Of a stretch of 7,279 nt of DNA, positions 1 to 4,484 are shown piece after piece. Source of the DNA: CAZWRF01 sp964636095. Its GTDB lineage: Bacteria; Patescibacteriota; Minisyncoccia; JAHISW01; Tagabacteraceae. Made by a program: the position numbers and the translations under genes. The stretch lies in the NCBI GenBank assembly GCA_964636095.1, contig CAZWRF010000029.1:1-7279 (forward strand), read 5' to 3'. Numbering within the stretch: the first letter of the stretch is position 1; each line of letters opens with the position of its first letter. The notes beneath the pieces are model-generated. The model did not search any database. It was not told the origin of the DNA and was given only the letters and a program-made list of their open reading frames with translations.

Positions 1-312
1 GTCGGAAGTGCAAGTGGTCCAGTTTTCTGAAAACGTGTCTCCGGGCATTGAGCCGCCGTCATTGAAATCATCCACCCCGCCGAGTTCTTTTGTATAAAAT
101 TCATAATTGGTAACCGGGCTCGTGGCCGAGCCGTTGCGCTGGTCGCTATTTCCGGCACGGATAGTAACATTGCTTTTTATGGATGTTTGCGATTTTATCA
201 CCGCCGAGCCGGCAAAAGCATTGTAAATGTCGTTTCCCCACCGGGAAACACCAAAGGCAACAACAAAGGCCAAAATAAGAAGCAATGCCGGAATAATATT
301 TCTGTTTTTCAT
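1..312 (-). CDS. Secreted or membrane-anchored protein, partial (C-terminus beyond left edge)
   Basis: The frame stays open from an ATG at 312-310 to the window edge, giving the first 104 residues of a longer protein. The N-terminus is positively charged (MKNRN), followed by a hydrophobic stretch at residues 6-22 and then polar sequence, which is a signal peptide or signal anchor. A possible type I signal peptidase site (A-F-A before G35) follows the hydrophobic stretch. The exported part is rich in Ser, Thr, Asn, Gly and Asp, has one Cys near the edge, and shows no domain I recognise. It could be a pilin-like or other cell-surface protein, but the visible part lacks the processing motif of a type IV pilin. 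It is divergent from rpmB with 43 bp between the start codons. No strong Shine-Dalgarno sequence is visible, only a weak AAGAG close to the start. Confidence 0.75.
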   Translation of the reverse strand, partial: MKNRNIIPALLLILAFVVAFGVSRWGNDIYNAFAGSAVIKSQTSIKSNVTIRAGNSDQRNGSATSPVTNYEFYTKELGGVDDFNDGGSMPGDTFSENWTTCTSD

Positions 313-335
313 GCTCTTGAAATTGTTATGTTTGT

Positions 336-341
336 ATTATA
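336..341 (-). promoter_or_regulatory. Probable -10 box for the leftmost minus-strand gene
   Basis: Read on the minus strand, this is a perfect TATAAT, 23 bp upstream of the start codon at 312. The region 17 bp further upstream (364-359, TTTCGC) is a poor -35. The same bases read on the plus strand as TATTAT, so the 43-bp divergent gap probably holds overlapping promoters for this gene and rpmB. For rpmB an alternative is TTGAAA (317-322), a 17-bp spacer and TAGACT (340-345), which would start transcription almost at the rpmB ATG. These are consensus matches by eye only. Confidence 0.4.
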
Positions 342-355
342 GACTATCTTGGTAT

Positions 356-562
356 ATGGCGAAAGAATGTCCAATTTGCGGGAAAGGTACTATAATGGGC
401 GGCAAGAGAAATTTACTACGAGGTAAATATAATCCTACGCCCAAGAAAAGAAAATACCCCAATTTGCAATGGGCCACTTTTCCCGACGGCAAAAGACGGA
501 AAATTTGCACCAAGTGCCTGAAGAAAAATCTGAATCTCAAGAAAAACTCTCTCGTAAAATAA
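356..562 (+). CDS. rpmB: 50S ribosomal protein bL28, zinc-ribbon form
   Basis: This is a 68-residue basic protein with the layout of bacterial ribosomal protein L28 of the large subunit. It opens with MAKECPICGKG and has a central basic YPNLQ segment (residues 34-38). A CxxC pair lies near each end (Cys5/Cys8 and Cys51/Cys54), the four ligands expected in the zinc-binding form of bL28. The frame is open back to 227, but the upstream 43 residues are hydrophobic, match nothing in L28 and overlap the divergent gene. The family always begins MA-K/R-x-C, so I take the ATG at 356. No Shine-Dalgarno sequence lies before that ATG, and with a promoter in the 43-bp divergent gap the mRNA would have almost no leader. 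The gene stands alone and ends in the terminator at 561-595. Confidence 0.9.
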   Translation: MAKECPICGKGTIMGGKRNLLRGKYNPTPKKRKYPNLQWATFPDGKRRKICTKCLKKNLNLKKNSLVK

Positions 563-595
563 AAATTCCTCCGCCCAAGGCAGAGGGATTTTTTT
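561..595. terminator. Bidirectional Rho-independent terminator between rpmB and a convergent gene
   Basis: An 11-bp stem (561-571 with 583-593, one G-T wobble) encloses a loop that can itself form a 3-bp GCC/GGC stem. A T-run follows on the plus strand (589-595) and another on the minus strand beyond 565. The structure overlaps the stop codons of both convergent genes (rpmB stop 560-562, membrane protein stop 594-596), so it can end both transcripts. Confidence 0.8.
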
Positions 596-1034
596 ATTGT
601 TTGCCGTTTCCACCAAAAACTTCTCTAAAAAATCTTTTTATGTCTTCAAAAAAAAGTTTCTTTATTATTCCCAAAACTCCGGTACTTATATACAGCACCG
701 TAACACCTTCCCAGGTAAATTTTAGCTGTGCAGGGACAACTCCCGGCGTATTGTGCGCCGCCGCCCAGCAATAAATCCCCGCGCAATAAATCCAAACAAT
801 ATAAACGAATACGTCGCCCCAATAACTTTTGTCTTGTCCTTTCCAACTTACTAAAAGATTCTTTATTCCATAAGTCCACAGAATAAAAAGATAGAACTCC
901 GTAACCTCCTGAAAAACAACCGCTTTGCCAAAAAAATCCATGGTCAGTAAAAAAAGCTGAAATAAAGTGGCAGCGCCGGCAGCCCAGCGCAGTAAAATCA
1001 AACGCTTGTTGTAATAGGTCAAATGCTCTGTCAT
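594..1034 (-). CDS. Hypothetical four-helix membrane protein
   Basis: I do not recognise the family of this 146-residue protein. Hydrophobic stretches at about residues 17-34, 45-64, 74-92 and 110-126 predict four membrane helices. The third region is rich in aromatic residues and Cys (Cys84, Cys89). The C-terminus is a charged amphipathic tail (KKLFFEDIKRFFREVF), probably cytoplasmic. An ATG at 1052 is in frame six codons upstream, but the bases there form a near-perfect Shine-Dalgarno sequence, AAGGAGGTG (1041-1049), with the core GGAGG 8 nt before the ATG at 1034. I therefore choose 1034. The gene lies 188 nt downstream of tRNA-Pro(GGG) on the same strand and could be read through from it. 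A possible extended -10 (TGCTATTTA, 1060-1068) offers a separate promoter. Function is unknown. Confidence 0.75.
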   Translation of the reverse strand: MTEHLTYYNKRLILLRWAAGAATLFQLFLLTMDFFGKAVVFQEVTEFYLFILWTYGIKNLLVSWKGQDKSYWGDVFVYIVWIYCAGIYCWAAAHNTPGVVPAQLKFTWEGVTVLYISTGVLGIIKKLFFEDIKRFFREVFGGNGKQ

Positions 1035-1040
1035 CTCAAG

Positions 1041-1049
1041 CACCTCCTT
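1041..1049 (-). promoter_or_regulatory. Strong Shine-Dalgarno sequence that decides the start at 1034
   Basis: Minus-strand AAGGAGGTG is fully complementary to the usual 16S anti-Shine-Dalgarno sequence. Its core is 8 nt from the ATG at 1034, which favours that start over the upstream in-frame ATG at 1052, whose codons overlap the site. Confidence 0.75.
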
Positions 1050-1076
1050 CATAAATTTTTAAATAGCAAAATTTCT

Positions 1077-1240
1077 TTCGGGCTGGGGGGAATCGGTCAC
1101 AAGTCCCCGCCTTCGGCGGTGCTCGCGACCCCGGCTCGTCTGCCTCGTTTCACTCGGCATGACTGCGCCTTTCTCTTCCCCACGCGAGTGAATCAATTCA
1201 CTCGCTCCATCCCTAACTTCGTTCGGGCTGGGGGGAATCG
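1077..1240 (-). repeat. 19-bp direct repeat of the tRNA-Pro 3' end flanking a palindrome-rich interval
   Basis: The same 19 bases occur at 1222-1240 (inside tRNA-Pro(GGG)) and at 1077-1095. On the minus strand they run from the T-loop CGATT through the T-stem and acceptor 3' strands to the discriminator A and one flanking A. The copies start 145 bp apart. The 126 bases between them hold no credible gene. They hold a perfect 10-bp inverted repeat with a 2-nt centre (1184-1205), a CCGCC-TTC-GGCGG hairpin (1107-1119), and the 8-mer TTCACTCG or its complement three times (1149-1156, 1185-1192, 1197-1204). This is the pattern left when an element enters at a tRNA 3' end and restores it. A small non-autonomous element or a decayed remnant is the likeliest reading, and a local duplication is possible. 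Confidence 0.6.
1184..1205. repeat. Perfect inverted repeat, 10-bp arms
   Basis: GCGAGTGAAT and ATTCACTCGC flank a 2-nt centre. It lies in the interval between the two tRNA 3'-end copies. As RNA it would fold with a somewhat shorter stem, because the loop needs at least 3 nt. As DNA it could be a protein-binding palindrome or the end structure of a mobile repeat. Confidence 0.7.
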
Positions 1241-1294
1241 AACCCCCTATCGCACCCACCCCAAGGGTGAATGTTGCCGGTACACCACAGCCCG
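1223..1294 (-). tRNA. tRNA-Pro(GGG): tRNA-Pro (anticodon GGG)
   Basis: A complete 72-nt cloverleaf. The acceptor CGGGCTG pairs with CAGCCCG (7 bp, with the C1-G72 pair typical of bacterial tRNA-Pro). The D-stem is GTGT/ACAT with one G-T. The anticodon stem CACCC/GGGTG carries loop TTGGGGT, with anticodon GGG at 1262-1260 and G37. The T-arm is GGGGG/CCCCC with loop TTCGATT. The discriminator is A and CCA is not encoded (next bases ACG), so the CCA-adding enzyme is needed. It reads CCC and perhaps CCU codons. Its last 19 bases recur at 1077-1095, and its first four bases overlap the leader hairpin at 1291-1316. Confidence 0.95.
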
Positions 1295-1326
1295 CCTTCG
1301 CCAAGGCTACGGCGGGTAAACCCGCC
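1291..1326 (-). promoter_or_regulatory. Two competing hairpins in the tRNA-Pro(GGG) leader
   Basis: On the minus strand three segments follow each other: GGCGGG (1326-1321), CCCGCC (1316-1311) and GGCGGG (1296-1291). The middle one can pair with either neighbour. Pairing with the first gives a 6-bp stem with a TTTA loop and leaves the tRNA 5' end free. Pairing with the third traps the first four bases of the tRNA acceptor (1294-1291) in a hairpin. The sequence shows the pairing options; any regulatory or folding role is inference. The longer hairpin also contains the GCCAAGGCTWCGG motif found inside tspO. Confidence 0.5.
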
Positions 1327-1336
1327 ATCAATACAC

Positions 1337-1342
1337 ATTATA
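1337..1342 (-). promoter_or_regulatory. Probable -10 box for tRNA-Pro(GGG)
   Basis: A minus-strand TATAAT, preceded directly by TG, lies 43 bp upstream of the tRNA 5' end. A weak -35 (TTTATT, 1364-1359) sits 16 bp upstream. Transcription would start near 1330, just before the first leader hairpin arm. The divergent pilB promoter must also lie in this gap; TATGAT at 1373-1378 is a weak candidate. Confidence 0.5.
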
Positions 1343-1394
1343 CACCGATAATAATTTTAATAAAGAGATTTTTATGATACCATTAAGTTGACCT

Positions 1395-2732
1395 ATGGCA
1401 GAAACAATAAACAACAAAATTTTGCAACTTGATGAGATTTTTGATAGAGCTCTAAGCGAAAGGGCCTCGGATATTCATATTGAACCCATGAACCAAAACG
1501 TTGTAATCCGCTTCAGGATAGACGGCAGGCTTCAAGAAAGATGGTCACATCCCATTGAAGAACTGGACCCTATAATAAATAGGATAAAAGTTTTGGCCGG
1601 GATGGATATCACAGACCACTCCAAGCCGCAAGACGGACATTTTGAACTTATAAAAACAAGGACGGGGACTCCGCAGATGAAAAAATTGTCCGATACCGGC
1701 GGACCGCCTACAACAGGCAGCTTGTCCGCGGTAAGCGGGTTATCAAAGATATTTTCCAGGGAAAAAGAAGAAGCCGAAGAGGCGGGGGAAGTAGAAAGAA
1801 AAAAAGAAGAAAGAGAGCCTGTTTACGAAATTCCGCAAAATGATTCACTCAATATAAGAGCCTCTATTTTCCCTACGGTAGACGGAGACGTGGCGGTTTT
1901 AAGGCTTCTGGACCAGAGCAGCATGCTGCTGTCTCTCCATGAACTTGGCATAGGAGAAAAAGACCTTAGTGTTTCCAAAAATTTAATCTCAAAAATCTAC
2001 GGCATGGTGCTAATCACCGGCCCTTCCGGCTCGGGAAAAACCACGACACTGTATTCAATCTTAAGGGAAACAAAAAATTTGGATAAAAACATCATTACTC
2101 TTGAAGACCCGGTTGAATATGATTTCTCAGACATAAGACAGAGCCAAATAAACCCGGCTCAGGGATTTACATTCGCCATGGGAATGAGGTCCATATTAAG
2201 GCAGGACCCGGATATAATTATGATCGGAGAAATTCGCGATTCCGAAACGGCGGAAAACGCAGTGAGGGCGGCCCTAACGGGAAGAATAGTTTTTTCAACG
2301 GTTCACTCGAACAGTTCAATAGGAACCATAGCCAGGCTACTTGATATGAACATTGAGCGAAGCCTTATAGCCTACTCCATAAACGGCATCATAACGCAAA
2401 GGCTGGTTAGAAAAATTTGCCCTCATTGCATGGAAAAATACACTCCCTCTCACGAATACCTTACTTATTTCAACTTAAATGCCACCGACTTTGATTTTAA
2501 AAAAGGTGCCGGATGCGAAGAATGCAACAATACCGGATATAAGGGGAGAACAGGAATTTTTGAGCTCCTGGTCTTTGACGACGAGTTGCGCTCAATGATA
2601 ATAGAAAAAGCTTCGATGATAGAACTGCAAAAATACGCCGAAAAAAACGGAATGAAAACACTGAAAACAAAAGCTCTTGAAGCTGTGGAAAAAGGAATTA
2701 CCACTCTTGAAGAAGCCGCCAGCGTAGTATAA
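1395..2732 (+). CDS. pilB: Type IV pilus assembly / type II secretion ATPase, GspE/PilB family, short form
   Basis: A cytoplasmic hexameric AAA-like ATPase that powers pilin polymerisation. The 445 residues start with the N2 domain (ASDIHIEP, 24-31). The core shows Walker A GPSGSGKT (209-216), an Asp box ITLEDPVEY (234-242), Walker B DPDIIMIGEIRD (271-282) and a His box with STVHSN (301-306). The four zinc cysteines of PilB/GspE proteins are present (CxxC at 342/345 and 374/377), which argues against the retraction ATPase PilT. The N-terminal MshEN/N1 domain, which couples PilB to its membrane partners, is absent; family members are often about 560 residues. Residues 88-148 form a low-complexity Ser/Gly-then-Glu/Lys insertion between the GHFELI and NIRAS strands. 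A stop codon lies two codons before the ATG, so no upstream start exists. No Shine-Dalgarno sequence is visible. No other pilus genes are in the window. Confidence 0.9.
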   Translation: MAETINNKILQLDEIFDRALSERASDIHIEPMNQNVVIRFRIDGRLQERWSHPIEELDPIINRIKVLAGMDITDHSKPQDGHFELIKTRTGTPQMKKLSDTGGPPTTGSLSAVSGLSKIFSREKEEAEEAGEVERKKEEREPVYEIPQNDSLNIRASIFPTVDGDVAVLRLLDQSSMLLSLHELGIGEKDLSVSKNLISKIYGMVLITGPSGSGKTTTLYSILRETKNLDKNIITLEDPVEYDFSDIRQSQINPAQGFTFAMGMRSILRQDPDIIMIGEIRDSETAENAVRAALTGRIVFSTVHSNSSIGTIARLLDMNIERSLIAYSINGIITQRLVRKICPHCMEKYTPSHEYLTYFNLNATDFDFKKGAGCEECNNTGYKGRTGIFELLVFDDELRSMIIEKASMIELQKYAEKNGMKTLKTKALEAVEKGITTLEEAASVV

Positions 2733-2743
2733 AAAATAACAAT

Positions 2744-2781
2744 AAAAAACAGCCCCGACGCAAGGTCGGGGCTGTTTTTTT
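2744..2781. terminator. Strong bidirectional Rho-independent terminator after pilB
   Basis: A perfect 11-bp stem, ACAGCCCCGAC (2749-2759) with GTCGGGGCTGT (2765-2775), has a 5-nt loop. Seven T's follow on the plus strand (2775-2781), and the A-run before it (2744-2749) gives a T-run on the minus strand. It lies 11 bp after the pilB stop and 10 bp after the stop of the convergent acidic gene, so it serves both. Confidence 0.95.
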
Positions 2782-2790
2782 GTAGAAAAT

Positions 2791-2961
2791 TTACATCTGA
2801 GGCTCTGCCGGCTTTTCTTCGGCAGGAGTTTCTCCCTCAGCAGGAGTCTCCATAGGAGCTCCTTCTGCTGGAGCTTCCGCCGGAGTTTCACCCATGGGAG
2901 TTTCTTCCCCCGCAGGCTTTTCTTCCATCATTCCGTCGTCCTTTTTTTCTTCTTCGTCCAT
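2791..2961 (-). CDS. Small acidic Pro/Glu-rich low-complexity protein
   Basis: This 56-residue reading frame begins MDEEEKKDDGMMEE and continues as repeats built on TPAE, TPMGE and APAE units. It has no hydrophobic segment and no cysteine, and is strongly acidic and surely disordered. It has no assignable function. The frame starts 46 nt after the trpS stop on the same strand and ends just before a strong terminator, so it is probably the last gene of the tRNA-His-cca-trpS block. A TATAAG-like box with TTGATT nearby lies in the gap and might give its own promoter. No clear Shine-Dalgarno sequence is seen; the ATG follows an A/T-rich stretch. Against it being a gene: short length and simple composition. 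For it: neat placement between a gene and a terminator, with an uninterrupted biased frame. Confidence 0.6.
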   Translation of the reverse strand: MDEEEKKDDGMMEEKPAGEETPMGETPAEAPAEGAPMETPAEGETPAEEKPAEPQM

Positions 2962-3007
2962 AATAATTTAAAAAATTAACTTACCCTTATAATCAAAACG
3001 ACCTAAT

Positions 3008-4003
3008 TTATCCCAATCCGATTTTTTGTTTAACCTCCTCAAGCTTTTTTTCAGCAAAAGGACGCACTTTTTCGGCTCCTTCTTTCAAAATTTTTTCAAT
3101 ATACGCGGGGTCTTTCGTTATTTCGGCGTATTTTTCCTGCATTGGCCGAAGGCCCGAAACAACAATGTCCGCCAGGCCTTTTTTGAAATCGGCGTACCCT
3201 TTTCTTTCAAACTTCGCTTCTATATCGCCCCTTGAGAGGCCCGAGAACGCTTCGTAAACAATAAGTAGATTATATATGCCCGGTCTTTCCTTGTCAAAGC
3301 AAACTTCATTAAAAGAGTCTGTTTCGGCTCTCATTATCTTTGAGCGAATGTCTTCCGGCTTGTCCAAAAAATAAATAATATTGTTTTCGCCGGTCCCGGA
3401 TTTACTCATTTTTTTTGAAGGATTTTGAAGCCCCATAAGGCGTGCCGTCTCTTTATTTATCTTGGCTTCGGGTACTTTGAAAGTATCGCCATAGATGGAA
3501 TTAAAGCGCTTGGCCGTGTCGCGGGCAAGCTCCACATGCTGTCTCTGATCCTCGCCAACGGGCACAATATCCGTGTCATAAAGCAAAATATCGGCCGCCA
3601 TCAATGCCGGGTAGTCAAAAAGGCCAACACTTGCGCGCTCTTTATTGCCCCCTGACTTTTCCTTGAACTGGGTCATTTTTTCCATCCAGCCCATTGGAAT
3701 AAAGCAATTCAGTATCCATGCCAGCTCGGCGTGGGCGGAAACATGGGATTGAACGAACAAAGCTGACTTTTCGGGGTCAATTCCGGAAGCAATCAAAATA
3801 GCTGTCATCTCTTTTGTTCTTCTCCTTAAATCTTCGGGCTCCTGTTTTACTGTAATGGCATGCAGGTCCACTACGCAAAAAATATTGTCGAACTCGTCTT
3901 GCGAGTCTACCCAATTTTTTATCGCGCCAATATAGTTTCCCAAATGCACCACTCCCGACGGCTGAATACCCGAGAAAACACGTTTTTTGTTGTTTCGGCT
4001 CAT
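3008..4003 (-). CDS. trpS: Tryptophanyl-tRNA synthetase
   Basis: Class I aminoacyl-tRNA synthetase that charges tRNA-Trp with tryptophan using ATP, in the cytoplasm. The 331 residues match the usual bacterial length of about 330. The HIGH-type motif is PSGVVHLGN (15-23). The KMSKS loop is intact at 198-202, followed by the usual GTGEN-like turn. The GEDQRQH segment (150-156), conserved in bacterial TrpRS near the active site, is present, as is the PALMAADILLY segment (132-142). The C-terminal helical anticodon-binding part runs from about residue 210. The ATG at 4003-4001 overlaps the TGA of the upstream membrane gene (ATGA), so translation is probably coupled. Only a weak AAGAG precedes the start. 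No T-box or attenuator leader is visible. Confidence 0.97.
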   Translation of the reverse strand: MSRNNKKRVFSGIQPSGVVHLGNYIGAIKNWVDSQDEFDNIFCVVDLHAITVKQEPEDLRRRTKEMTAILIASGIDPEKSALFVQSHVSAHAELAWILNCFIPMGWMEKMTQFKEKSGGNKERASVGLFDYPALMAADILLYDTDIVPVGEDQRQHVELARDTAKRFNSIYGDTFKVPEAKINKETARLMGLQNPSKKMSKSGTGENNIIYFLDKPEDIRSKIMRAETDSFNEVCFDKERPGIYNLLIVYEAFSGLSRGDIEAKFERKGYADFKKGLADIVVSGLRPMQEKYAEITKDPAYIEKILKEGAEKVRPFAEKKLEEVKQKIGLG

Positions 4004-4404
4004 ACTCTTTTGTATTCTACTATTCTATAAACCAAATAAGCAAGGAGGCCGAGCTGAATAGCCGGAGTGAGGCCGACATTGACAACTGGAATGATGGGCA
4101 TCATTGGGGAATAAACCCATCTTGCCCGGGCCAGAGCCCACCACTCCAAAATGACGGCAAAAATAAAGCCGTCTACAATAAGAAGCCAGCTAAAACGGGA
4201 ACGAAAAGATTTCGGTAAAAGTTCCAAAAGAAATATCAAAATAAAAACAATCGCCGCATCAAAAAAAGCGGCGCGAATCAAAACAATTTCCGTAATTGGC
4301 GCACCTTTATAGCTTACGTAGAGAAATTGGTGCAAATTTTCCCAAACAAGGTTAAAAACAAACCCCAAAATAAAAATAAGGACGTATTTTTTGGTTTTTT
4401 CCAT
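4000..4404 (-). CDS. Conserved-looking four-helix membrane protein of unknown function
   Basis: A 134-residue integral membrane protein with helices at about residues 8-26, 44-66, 74-92 and 104-127. Charged residues lie inside or beside the membrane segments: WENLH (21-25), RAAFFDA (44-50), EWWALARARW (87-96). The segment after helix 3 (PMMPIIPVVNVGLTPAIQLG) is Pro- and Gly-rich, ending in a conserved-looking TPAIQLG turn. Such buried charges and aromatic residues suggest a substrate-binding or enzymatic membrane protein, but I cannot name a family or reaction. The start lies only 6 nt after tRNA-Pro(CGG), with no Shine-Dalgarno sequence. The TGA stop overlaps the trpS ATG by 4 nt. Its fixed place between a tRNA and trpS may mean only co-transcription, not shared function. 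Confidence 0.8.
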   Translation of the reverse strand: MEKTKKYVLIFILGFVFNLVWENLHQFLYVSYKGAPITEIVLIRAAFFDAAIVFILIFLLELLPKSFRSRFSWLLIVDGFIFAVILEWWALARARWVYSPMMPIIPVVNVGLTPAIQLGLLAYLVYRIVEYKRV

Positions 4405-4410
4405 AAATTA

Positions 4411-4483
4411 TCGGGGCACTGGGATTCGAACCCAGAATCGCACGAACCCGAATCGTACATGTTAGCCGTTACACCATGCCCCG
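4411..4483 (-). tRNA. tRNA-Pro(CGG): tRNA-Pro (anticodon CGG)
   Basis: A complete 73-nt cloverleaf. The acceptor CGGGGCA pairs with TGCCCCG (7 bp, C1-G72). The D-stem is GTGT/ACAT with one G-T. The anticodon stem TACGA/TCGTG (one T-G) carries loop TTCGGGT, with anticodon CGG at 4450-4448 and G37. The T-arm is CTGGG/CCCAG with loop TTCGAAT. The discriminator is A and CCA is not encoded (next bases TAA). It reads CCG codons. Only one base separates its 5' end from the cca stop codon, and 6 nt separate its 3' end from the next start codon. It must therefore be cut out of a longer mRNA, unless a promoter lies inside cca. Confidence 0.96.
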
Positions 4484-4484
4484 C

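Noticed and set aside
227..355. 43-residue N-terminal extension of bL28 in the same open frame
   Set aside because: The family starts at the CxxC-containing MAKEC segment; the extension overlaps the divergent gene and its promoter and shows no L28 similarity.
1077..1095. Second tRNA-Pro gene
   Set aside because: Only the 3' T-loop, T-stem and acceptor strand are present; the sequence beyond 1095 does not match a tRNA.
1077..1240. CRISPR array
   Set aside because: There are only two copies, one of them inside a tRNA, with no regular spacers and no cas genes.
1023..1331. Open frames of 90-98 residues on both strands across the tRNA-Pro region
   Set aside because: They run through the tRNA gene and palindromic repeats, are Arg/Ser-rich as expected of GC-rich noncoding DNA, and have no ribosome-binding site.
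1395..2732. PilT retraction ATPase
   Set aside because: The four zinc cysteines and the QINPAQGFTFAMGMRSILRQ segment match PilB/GspE assembly ATPases, not PilT.
3008..4003. T-box or trp attenuator controlling trpS
   Set aside because: trpS overlaps the preceding gene and has no leader in which such an element could form.
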